Assembly: GCA_000337115.1 (NCBI GenBank)
Contig: AOIR01000064.1
Coordinates: forward strand, 63,226 to 102,133
Direction: 5' to 3'
Source of the DNA: Natrinema thermotolerans DSM 11552
GTDB lineage: Archaea; Halobacteriota; Halobacteria; Halobacteriales; Natrialbaceae
Length of the DNA: 38,908 bases
Every line of letters begins with the position of its first letter. Position 1 is the first letter of the stretch. The position numbers and the translations under genes were made by a program. Under the pieces are notes generated by a model. That model ran no database searches. It was given only the letters and a program-made list of their open reading frames with translations, and had not been told where the DNA came from. This document shows positions 1 through 6,402 of this stretch, piece after piece.

Positions 1-1235
1 GGATCGAGGCCGACCTCCTGCAGGAAGTCCTTGTACTCGCGCTCGCACTGTTCGGCGTCTTTCTGCTTGTCGCTGGCCCGATCGCAGAGTTCGACGAGGT
101 TCTCCGGCACGTCGTTCTGGTAGACGATCCAGTGGTTGATCAGGTCGCTGAGCCGCCGGATCGGGCTCGTGAAGTGGCCATAGATCTCGAAGTTCAGCGC
201 GTGGTGGCCGCCGAAGGGGTCGTTCATGTACCGCGCTCGAGGCATGACCTTCATCACCGCCCACTGGATCTTGTCCAGTTGGCGCTCGGGCGCGTCCTCG
301 AGCGTCGCGTTAACGGCCTTTCGGGGGTCGTCCCAGGTGCTGCCCGGGATCGAGACGCCGTCGAGGTCCTGAATCTCCCGCAGCGCTTCGGACCACTCGT
401 CGGGGCTGGGCTGAGGGTGGACCCGGTACATGGCCGAGACGCCGCGGTTCCACATGAGTTCGTGCGTGACGGCCTTGTTGGCCTTCAGCATGCACTCCTC
501 GATGATGGTGTGAGCGCGGTCGCGGGCCGGGTTCAGGACGAGCGAGCCGTCTTCCTTGCGCTGTTCGTGCATCTGCTCTGCGAGATCGTAGACCAGCGCG
601 TTCTCCTCGTGGAGGTCGGCGTCGGGCTCTTCGAGTCGACTTTCGGCCTCGGCGTAGGTGAGCCGCTCGTCGGACTCGATGACCGACTTGTAGATCTCGA
701 TGTTCTCGTAGGTCAGGTTCTCCTTGTCGAGGTGCATCTCGACGGTGTGGGCCAGTCGGTCCTCGTTGGGAACCAGCGAGCAGACCGTCTCGGCCAGCAC
801 CGGCGGCAGCATGTGGACCGTGTAGCCGGGGAGATAGACCGTGTTGCCCCGCTCGACGGCCTCGTCCCACATGGCCGTCTCCGGGTTGACGTAGTGGGTC
901 ACGTCGGCGATGTGGACCCAGAGGACGTACTCGTCGTCGCGTTCCTCGATCGAGAGCGCGTCGTCGAAGTCCTGGGCGTCGATCGGGTCCGTGGTCCACG
1001 TCGTCAGATCGCGCAGATCCTTCCGCTCGTCGATCTCGTCCTCGATCTCGGCCGTCACGCCCTCCGTCCGGGCCTCGGCCTCCTCCAACACTTCCGGGGG
1101 GAACTCGTCGCGCAACTCGAACTTCTCGAATAAGTCCTCGCGCTTGTTCTCGAGATGGCGCGCGAGATCCTCGGAGACCTCGACGGGACCTTGCCCTTCC
1201 ACGGTCCCGGCTTCGGCCTGTGCGTCGTCACTCAT
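1..1235 (-). CDS. rnr: RNase R/RNase II-family exoribonuclease, 3' end outside window
   Basis: About 411 residues read leftward from the ATG at 1233-1235 and run off the left edge, so the C-terminus is missing. The protein is the RNB catalytic domain almost from the start: residues about 85-125 hold the family signature TTDPIDAQDFDDALSIEE, whose aspartates bind the catalytic Mg2+, followed by HIADVTHYV. Later blocks GYTVHMLPPVLAE and FGHFTSPIRRLSDL-like text (read as YGHFTSPIRRLSDL) are also typical. The family degrades RNA 3' to 5' processively. I see no N-terminal cold-shock domain, so this is the short haloarchaeal RNB form rather than full bacterial RNase R. It probably has its own promoter near 1260. 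Function in bulk RNA turnover is inferred from the family. Confidence 0.9.
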   Translation of the reverse strand, partial: MSDDAQAEAGTVEGQGPVEVSEDLARHLENKREDLFEKFELRDEFPPEVLEEAEARTEGVTAEIEDEIDERKDLRDLTTWTTDPIDAQDFDDALSIEERDDEYVLWVHIADVTHYVNPETAMWDEAVERGNTVYLPGYTVHMLPPVLAETVCSLVPNEDRLAHTVEMHLDKENLTYENIEIYKSVIESDERLTYAEAESRLEEPDADLHEENALVYDLAEQMHEQRKEDGSLVLNPARDRAHTIIEECMLKANKAVTHELMWNRGVSAMYRVHPQPSPDEWSEALREIQDLDGVSIPGSTWDDPRKAVNATLEDAPERQLDKIQWAVMKVMPRARYMNDPFGGHHALNFEIYGHFTSPIRRLSDLINHWIVYQNDVPENLVELCDRASDKQKDAEQCEREYKDFLQEVGLD

Positions 1236-1334
1236 GCCGAGGGCTACGCACGTAAGAGTGAAAGTCGTGTCGGGATCGGCCCCGCTCGGAACCGCCGACC
1301 GGGTGGCGGGGCGTGTCGGGCCAAGCGCGCCCGC

Positions 1335-2228
1335 TTACCGCTGGGACCGGACGATCCGCGACCGACTGCGGGACAGGGCGGTCAGATGGCCGGCGTCCTC
1401 GAGGACGGTCAACTCTCCGTCGGGTAACCGCTCCCGAAGGCGGCGGGCCCCTCGAAGGGGCGCGTTCGCGTCGGCGTCGCCGTGCCAGAGTCGGACCGTG
1501 TGATCGATATCCGACGGCGAGAACTCCCACTGCGTCGCCACCAGTCGCGTCTCGGTGACGAACCCGTCCCGCTGTGTCCCGACACCCTCGAGGAAGTCGC
1601 GCCGAACGCGCTCTGCCATCGCCGGCGGGATCTCGGTGCGCTCGGCCGCCGTCGTATACTGCGAGAGGACGACCGCGGGCGGCGTCCGTTCGACGAGTCG
1701 GGCCTGGACGCCGAGTAACCCGCGCAGTATGCGAGGGGTCCGCCGTGCGAGCGAGCCGAGCAGGCGCTGAACGGCGGGGAGATCGGCCGCGAGCGACGGC
1801 GGCGGCGCGCCCGAGACGATATCGATCTCCGTCACGCGATCTCCCCGCGTCGCTGCGACCGCGAGTGCGTGGGGTCCGCCGCCGGAGAACGCGACGATTC
1901 CTGCCCGAGAGATGCCTTCAGCCTCGAGGACCGCGGCCACGGTCGCGCCGGTGTCGGCGACGTCGCGGTCGGGAACGGGCGACGAGCGTCCGTACCCCGG
2001 CCGGTCCGGGACGAGGAGCCGAACACCGTTTTCCCGCGCCTGGTCGTCGAACAGGGCACCGAAGCGGCGCGAGCCGGGTGTACCATGGAGGACGACGACT
2101 GGCGTCCCGCCCGGGTCGCCGTAGTCGGCGTACGCGACCTGCCTCCCGTCGGCCTCTGTAACGATCGTCGGTGGATCCGCCCCGTGGCCGTCGTCTTCGA
2201 CCGAGGCATCCGATCGCGACTGTGTCAT
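1335..2228 (-). CDS. alpha/beta hydrolase
   Basis: Start chosen at the ATG at 2226-2228 (MTQSRSDASVEDDG); longer in-frame extension to 2510 would run through the divergent regulator and its promoter. The 297-residue product shows the alpha/beta hydrolase fold: VVVLHGTPGSRR (oxyanion loop), DRPGYGRSSP, the nucleophile elbow FSGGGP with Ser in G-x-S-x-G-like context, LWHGDADANAP carrying the acid Asp, and EDAGHLTAL with the catalytic His. Substrate cannot be told from sequence; esterase, lipase or dehalogenase-like activity are all possible. It lies head-to-head with the HTH_10 regulator at 2314, sharing an 85-base intergenic region, so the regulator may control it. The last ten residues are Arg/Ser-rich. 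Confidence 0.85.
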   Translation of the reverse strand: MTQSRSDASVEDDGHGADPPTIVTEADGRQVAYADYGDPGGTPVVVLHGTPGSRRFGALFDDQARENGVRLLVPDRPGYGRSSPVPDRDVADTGATVAAVLEAEGISRAGIVAFSGGGPHALAVAATRGDRVTEIDIVSGAPPPSLAADLPAVQRLLGSLARRTPRILRGLLGVQARLVERTPPAVVLSQYTTAAERTEIPPAMAERVRRDFLEGVGTQRDGFVTETRLVATQWEFSPSDIDHTVRLWHGDADANAPLRGARRLRERLPDGELTVLEDAGHLTALSRSRSRIVRSQR

Positions 2229-2281
2229 CGGTCGAGCGTTGTCGCCCGATCCGGGAGTGACTTCTCCCGGATCCATGCGGT

Positions 2282-2290
2282 CTTTTAATA
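2282..2290 (+). promoter_or_regulatory. TATA element of the HTH_10 regulator
   Basis: CTTTTAATAA-like AT island centred about 28 bases before the ATG at 2314, the only AT-rich spot in the divergent intergenic region. The spacing implies a leaderless transcript and decides the start against the longer ORF from 2239. Read on the other strand, the same island could serve the hydrolase with a short leader. Confidence 0.6.
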
Positions 2291-2313
2291 ATTCTCGGCG
2301 ACATCGGCCGACG

Positions 2314-2958
2314 ATGAGACGGGTTTCGTTCAGCGTGACGTTTCCGGACGGGGTCGCACACCCGCTCCACCGGCGACTCGTGGCGACGGACGGTGTGTCG
2401 CGGGTGGAACTCCTGATGTGGGGGCCGATGGGGACCGTGACGACGCTGCTGTGGTGTGACGGCGGGCCCGCCGCGACCGCCGACCTGCTGGCCGCCGTCG
2501 AGAGCGTCACCGCGACCGAGTTCGTCGAGCGCGACGACGGGACGTACGCCTTCGTCCACCAGACGACCTACGAGTTCGAGGCGGCGATCCTCACGCTCGT
2601 CGAGGACGCGCGGGTCGTGTTCCTGCCGCCGGTCACGTTTCGCGACACCGGTGCGGTGGCGTTCGAGGCCGTCGGACGAGCCGACGCGCTGACCGATTTC
2701 TACGACGCGCTGACCGAGCTGGGCGAGGGGACGATCGAACGCGTCCGCGAATTCGACCGTCGGCCGGCGGCGGCCGCGCTGACCGACCGCCAGCGGACCG
2801 CGCTCGAGGCCGCCGTCGCCGTTGGCTACTACGACGTTCCGCGGTCGGGCTCGGTCGCGGACGTCGCCGACGAACTGGACTGTGCCGGCAGTACGGCCGG
2901 CGAACTACTGCGGAAAGCGGAAGCGACGCTCGTGACGGACGCCATCGACACGGGGTAG
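2314..2958 (+). CDS. HTH_10 (bacterio-opsin activator-type) transcriptional regulator
   Basis: 214 residues starting MRRVSFSVTFPDG. The N-terminal two thirds resemble the ligand/sensor region of small Bat-type haloarchaeal regulators. The C-terminus (about 165-214) is the HTH_10 domain: LTDRQRTALEAAVAVGYYDVP, then VADVADELDCAGSTAGELLRKAEATL, which is the conserved recognition helix arrangement of this family. These proteins bind DNA and activate or repress nearby genes in haloarchaea. Target unknown; the divergent alpha/beta hydrolase is the obvious candidate. The start is set by the TATA element at 2282-2290. The signal sensed by the N-terminal region cannot be named. Confidence 0.88.
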   Translation: MRRVSFSVTFPDGVAHPLHRRLVATDGVSRVELLMWGPMGTVTTLLWCDGGPAATADLLAAVESVTATEFVERDDGTYAFVHQTTYEFEAAILTLVEDARVVFLPPVTFRDTGAVAFEAVGRADALTDFYDALTELGEGTIERVREFDRRPAAAALTDRQRTALEAAVAVGYYDVPRSGSVADVADELDCAGSTAGELLRKAEATLVTDAIDTG

Positions 2959-2981
2959 CGCCGTTCCGACTGCGACGCCGC

Positions 2982-3275
2982 TTACGACTCCTCCTCGAGC
3001 GGCCCGTATCGCTCCTCGACCGCCGTCAGGTAGCTCGCGAGAAAGCCCGCCCGGTCCCGCCGCCCGGCCTCGATCTCGACCAGCAGGTCCTCGAGGTCGT
3101 CCCGCGGGTGATGACACAGCTCGCGGTGACAGGACTTACAGAGGTGTTCGAAGGTCTTGTCCGCGCGGTCCCAGCGATCCCCGTGTTTGTCGTACTCGCG
3201 GGCCTCGTCGCGCGGACACTCGGTGCCACAGGCGAGACAGGTGACGGTCTCGGTTCCCGACCGAGCGGGCCACAT
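2982..3275 (-). CDS. small zinc-ribbon/HNH-like protein, function unknown
   Basis: 97 residues. Two CxxC knuckles are clear: C13/C16 (CLACGTEC) and C46/C49 (CKSCHREL), with C20 and several His after the second, so a structural zinc site is likely. The motif REYDKHGDRWDRADKTFEHLC between them is strongly charged and looks like the conserved core of a haloarchaeal family I recognise only as uncharacterised. A TATA-like AATTGCTAAG (reverse strand, around 3303) stands about 28 bases before the start. It is convergent with the HTH_10 gene (23-base gap) and divergent from the PUA protein. Role in nucleic acid binding is possible but not shown. Confidence 0.75.
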   Translation of the reverse strand: MWPARSGTETVTCLACGTECPRDEAREYDKHGDRWDRADKTFEHLCKSCHRELCHHPRDDLEDLLVEIEAGRRDRAGFLASYLTAVEERYGPLEEES

Positions 3276-3357
3276 ACGCGGTCCGACGGGGTGGACCCAC
3301 TTAGCAATTGGTACGCCCCGCGGCGTCGCCCGGCGGCTCGAGGGCCCGGAACGGGCC

Positions 3358-3365
3358 TTTTATTT
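3358..3365 (+). promoter_or_regulatory. TATA element of PUA-protein gene
   Basis: TTTTATTT centred 27-28 bases before the ATG at 3389; implies leaderless transcription and supports the shorter start. Confidence 0.6.
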
Positions 3366-3388
3366 CCGGACCGCTCGTTGGCCCGGAC

Positions 3389-3868
3389 ATGCAGGTCAAA
3401 TCCCGACACCACCTCCGCAGCGACGCGGTCTCGGCCCTCGAGGACACGCTCGAGGCACAGCTGGGCGTCTCCCCCGAGGGCGACGCCTACGAGCGCGTCG
3501 AGTTCGAGGACACCGACTGGGAGGTCGTCCTCATCGATGGCGAGCCACAGGTCGCGTACTTCGACGAGGAACCGTTCCTGACGGTCCGGGGCGCTAACGC
3601 CTACGATCCCGACAAGCGACTCGTCACGGTCGACGCCGGCGCGGTCTCGTTCGTCAGCGACGGGGCCGACGTGATGCGGCCCGGAATCACCGAGGCCACC
3701 GACGACATCTCGCCGGACGATCTGGTCGTCATCGCCGAGGAGTCCCACGGCAAGGTCCTGGCCGTCGGCCGCGCCCGCGTCGACGGATCGGAGATGGCCG
3801 GCAACGAGGGGAAGGTCGTCGACTCGCTGCACCACGTCGGCGACGACCTCTACGAGTTCACCGGGTGA
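3389..3868 (+). CDS. PUA domain RNA-binding protein
   Basis: 159 residues beginning MQVKSRHHLRSDAV. The N-terminal half (about 1-70) is a small alpha/beta domain with IDGEPQVAYFDEEPFLTVRG, and the C-terminal half (about 75-155) is a PUA domain: RLVTVDAGAVSFVSDGADVMRPGI, DLVVIAEESHGKVLAVGRA. PUA domains bind RNA and occur in tRNA/rRNA modification enzymes and in translation-related proteins such as MCT-1. This protein is the stand-alone archaeal form, so it may act as a translation or RNA-modification accessory. No catalytic motif is seen. Start is supported by the TATA element at 3358-3365. Confidence 0.85.
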   Translation: MQVKSRHHLRSDAVSALEDTLEAQLGVSPEGDAYERVEFEDTDWEVVLIDGEPQVAYFDEEPFLTVRGANAYDPDKRLVTVDAGAVSFVSDGADVMRPGITEATDDISPDDLVVIAEESHGKVLAVGRARVDGSEMAGNEGKVVDSLHHVGDDLYEFTG

Positions 3869-4034
3869 GTCGGTCGGGTCATGCGGCGGCGAGAGCGCGC
3901 GTTTCCTTGTCGCCCAAAACTCTGCTACGAATCCGTTCAAATTCCTCGGTTAGTGGGTGATAGTGCTAGCAATACTAGGATCTAGAAGACGTATGTCCAC
4001 AGGACCTATGTACTGTCGTGCGGTCTCATGTCCC

Positions 4035-4484
4035 ATGATCCGGACGACGGTCGAAACGGTCGCCCTCCGATCACCCCCGCCGATCGCACCGACGACCCCG
4101 GTATCCGAAGCGGCGCGGCGACTCCGCCGTCCGGGCGTGTCCGCGCTCCCGGTTCTCGAGGACGGCTCGCTCGTTGGTATCGTCACCGGGTCGGATATCG
4201 TCGCACTGGTCGCCGAGACGGACGACCGGCCGGCCGTTCGGGAGTTCATGTCGAACCCGGTGACGACGATCGGCCCGACTGCGACGCTGTCCGCGGCCGC
4301 CGAACGGATGCGAACCGCCGGGGTCAGACAGCTCCCCGTCGTGGCCGACGGCCGGTACCGCGGGCTGCTCGCCGCGCACACGCTGGCACCGTACCTCTCG
4401 CGGCATCGACTCGAGATCGAGTGGGACGACGAGCCGCTCCGGGTCGATCGGTCGGCCGAGTCCGGACTCACTGCGGGCGACTGA
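4035..4484 (+). CDS. CBS-pair domain protein
   Basis: 149 residues from MIRTTVETVALR. Two CBS repeats cover nearly the entire protein: about 18-70 (TPVSEAARRL...VSALPVLEDGSLVGIVTGSDIV) and about 83-135 (NPVTTIGPTATLSAAAERM...VRQLPVVADGRYRGLLAAH). CBS pairs bind adenosyl nucleotides or related ligands and usually regulate a partner. No enzymatic or DNA-binding domain is attached. In-frame upstream starts at 3957 and 3993 exist; I prefer 4035 because homologous CBS proteins begin close to the first repeat and AT-rich promoter-like DNA (3940-3980, 4004-4012) precedes it. It is convergent with the DUF1028 gene; a function cannot be assigned. Confidence 0.8.
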   Translation: MIRTTVETVALRSPPPIAPTTPVSEAARRLRRPGVSALPVLEDGSLVGIVTGSDIVALVAETDDRPAVREFMSNPVTTIGPTATLSAAAERMRTAGVRQLPVVADGRYRGLLAAHTLAPYLSRHRLEIEWDDEPLRVDRSAESGLTAGD

Positions 4485-4514
4485 GCCACCCACCGTTCGC
4501 CGCTCGGCCGGCGC

Positions 4515-5279
4515 TCACTCGCCGCTTTCCGCGAGGTCGTCGGCCTCGTAGGCGCCCTCGTACCGGGCGAGGGTGTCCCGGTAGCCCCGGACCGCGAGGT
4601 CGTAGGTCTCCCGCAGGTCCGCGATCGGTGTCTCGGTCGCGTCGATCCGCAGGTCGTTGTACGGCGGCTCCACCGGGTGTGACTCGGTCGTCTCGACGAC
4701 GACCGCCGCGCTCTGGACCGACAACTCCTCGCGTTTGTCTCCGCCCTCGAGGTCGCCAGCGGCGAGCGCATCGATCAATCGCTTCGCGAGCGGGTCGGTG
4801 TCGACGTCCGTGGTGACGGCGTCCGGACCGGTCGAGGGGTCCGGTTCGTCGCGAACGGCGGTCGCCTCGTAAGCCTCCGCGGCCGCCTCGAGGACCGCGG
4901 GACCAGTCAACAGGTTGCCGGCGACGGTGTAGGTCTCGCCCTCGCGGTGGCCGTACCAGTCGCCACACTCCTCGCCGGAGAAGGTAAACGTCGTCTCCCG
5001 ATCGACCCCGTGGAGCTGGCGCTGGGGCGCACCCTCGTCGGCGTTGAGCAGGGCCTCGAGGACGTCGTCGACCGCCAACCCGTCGTCGATGTAGGCGATC
5101 CCGCGCTCGCCGAGTTCGACGTTGACCAGACTCTGGGTCGCGACGGCACCGTGTTCGCTGACGAAGGGACAGAGCGTCCCGACACCCGGGAGTCGCGTCG
5201 TGACCGCAACGCCGAACCGGTGGTGGCGCTCCCCGGATTCGGTTTCGTACGGTTCGTGGACGCAGATGCTAAACGTCAT
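4515..5279 (-). CDS. DUF1028 family protein
   Basis: 254 residues starting MTFSICVHEPYETESG. The family signature is visible: FGVAVTTRLPGVGTLCPFVSEHGAVATQSLVNVELGERG, and WYGHREGETYTVAGNLLTG. DUF1028 proteins have a fold like N-terminal nucleophile hydrolases (as I recall the family) but no firm reaction, and are often near amino-acid or peptide degradation genes; no such neighbours are seen here. The end, DLRIDATETPIADLRETYDLAVRGYRDTLARYEG, matches the usual family tail. A TATA element (AATTAAAAA at 5303-5311, read on the minus strand) lies 28 bases before the start, giving a leaderless message. It runs divergently from sepF. Confidence 0.85.
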   Translation of the reverse strand: MTFSICVHEPYETESGERHHRFGVAVTTRLPGVGTLCPFVSEHGAVATQSLVNVELGERGIAYIDDGLAVDDVLEALLNADEGAPQRQLHGVDRETTFTFSGEECGDWYGHREGETYTVAGNLLTGPAVLEAAAEAYEATAVRDEPDPSTGPDAVTTDVDTDPLAKRLIDALAAGDLEGGDKREELSVQSAAVVVETTESHPVEPPYNDLRIDATETPIADLRETYDLAVRGYRDTLARYEGAYEADDLAESGE

Positions 5280-5302
5280 CGTTTGAATCGCTACGGTGAA
5301 GG

Positions 5303-5311
5303 AATTAAAAA
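5303..5311 (-). promoter_or_regulatory. TATA element of DUF1028 gene
   Basis: Minus-strand TTTTTAATT centred about 28 bases before the start at 5279. It rejects the 86-residue longer N-terminus. Confidence 0.6.
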
Positions 5312-5462
5312 CCCACGGACGGCCCAATCGGACCGCTCGCCGGTCCGACCGTCCACCCCACTGGCCGCCGGGACGAACCGATCGAACCGTTCGACTGTCC
5401 CGACTGAACGACCGTAATCGACCGACGACGGTCCGGCTGTGACGACCGTGTCTGACGTAAGA

Positions 5463-5470
5463 ACTATACA
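5463..5470 (+). promoter_or_regulatory. TATA element of sepF
   Basis: ACTATACA centred 27 bases before the ATG at 5494; leaderless transcript expected. Confidence 0.6.
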
Positions 5471-5493
5471 GACAGCGACGGACGCACACACCT

Positions 5494-5856
5494 ATGGGAT
5501 TGATGAGCAAAATTCTCGGCGGGAACCAGTCCCGCACCGTCGAGGACTACGCCGAACTGAACCTCGAGGACGTCGACGCGGGGTCGGCCGAGGCGACGAT
5601 GCAGGTACACATCGCGGAGGTCGGCAGTCAGGCCGACGCGATCGACATCAAAGACGCCGTCTACGACGGCGACATCGTCATCGCGGACATCACGCGGCTC
5701 CGGACCGAGGACAGCACGGTCGAACACGTCATCGACGAACTGCGGCAGGTGGCCCAGGAGGTCGACGGCGACATCGTCCGAAAGGGCGACGATCAGATGA
5801 TCATCACCCCGACGGGCGTCCGGATCAGCCGCGAGAAGCTCGGCCAGAAGCTCTGA
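5494..5856 (+). CDS. sepF: Cell division protein SepF (archaeal)
   Basis: 120 residues. The N-terminus MGLMSKILGG is the short amphipathic membrane-targeting helix, followed by a variable linker and the SepF core (about 35-115): MQVHIAEVGSQADAIDIKDAVYDGDIVIADITRL and IVRKGDDQMIITPTGVRIS. Archaeal SepF anchors FtsZ (FtsZ2 in haloarchaea) to the membrane at mid-cell. Length and motifs match the family fully. It is a single gene, not clustered with ftsZ here, with its own TATA element at 5463-5470. Function rests on established work on SepF in Haloferax and methanogens. Confidence 0.93.
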   Translation: MGLMSKILGGNQSRTVEDYAELNLEDVDAGSAEATMQVHIAEVGSQADAIDIKDAVYDGDIVIADITRLRTEDSTVEHVIDELRQVAQEVDGDIVRKGDDQMIITPTGVRISREKLGQKL

Positions 5857-6155
5857 GGGACGAGCCCCACCGCGCCCGTGACGAATCGTCGAACACCCCT
5901 TCGTGGTCGGTATCGTCTCGCTGCTTTTCGGCACCGTCTTTCGGTTCGGCTCGAGTTCCGACTCTCGCTGTGTTACCCGTGGCGAACCGCCGATCGACCG
6001 AACGGACGCGTCGATGTCGCGACCGGCGATTGGTCGGTCCAGCCCGGCGATCCGTCCGACAGAGGCGGACATTTCTGCCGATTCCGGCGACGGAGCCGTC
6101 CGATGGCCACTCGAGCGGGAGGGCTCCCGAGTCGCGAGATCCATCCGACGGGGCG
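5857..6155. other. intergenic region with no supported gene
   Basis: Nearly 300 bases between sepF and the reductase promoter. Short ORFs here (for example 5903-6160) lack codon bias, motifs and promoter support. No RNA structure was recognised. Confidence 0.5.
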
Positions 6156-6193
6156 AATAAAATCAGGACATACGAAGGGTGACAGTTCTGTCA
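6156..6193 (+). promoter_or_regulatory. candidate promoter and operator of reductase operon
   Basis: AATAAAAT (6156-6163) is a good TATA element. 24 bases later comes TGACAGTTCTGTCA (6180-6193), a 6-bp inverted repeat with a 2-base centre, which would cover the expected transcription start near 6187. This is the usual position for an archaeal repressor site. It is the only such pair between sepF and the reductase genes. The bound protein is unknown. Confidence 0.45.
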
Positions 6194-6291
6194 GGAGTGG
6201 CGACGGCCCGCTGCCGTGGTTCCGGAGCGACGGTACTGTTTACCCGGACGCGTAGCTGAAAGGGGAGTCGGCTACAACCGACGGGTACACC

Positions 6292-6402
6292 ATGAGTACG
6301 ACAGTATCGAACGTTCGACAGGAACGGTCGGCGAGCGGTCGATCGGCCCGGTCCGGTCGCCGCGGCCGCACCGATCGCGACCGCGCGGGTGATCGTGAGT
6401 GA
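6292..6402 (+). CDS. small Arg/Ser-rich ORF overlapping the reductase start
   Basis: 36 codons from the ATG at 6292: begins MSTTVSNVRQERSASG and ends in RTDRDRAGDRE. Its TGA (6400-6402) overlaps the GTG start of the reductase (6399-6401), the arrangement used for translational coupling. It is very basic, which is unusual in a haloarchaeal proteome, and has no recognised domain. It could be a regulatory upstream ORF, a small protein of its own, or chance. No Shine-Dalgarno sequence is seen before its ATG. Confidence 0.4.
   Translation: MSTTVSNVRQERSASGRSARSGRRGRTDRDRAGDRE

Noticed and set aside
5878..6255. 125-residue ORF between sepF and the reductase operon
   Set aside because: Arg/Ser-rich without acidic bias, no domain, and it overlaps the reductase promoter and operator candidate.
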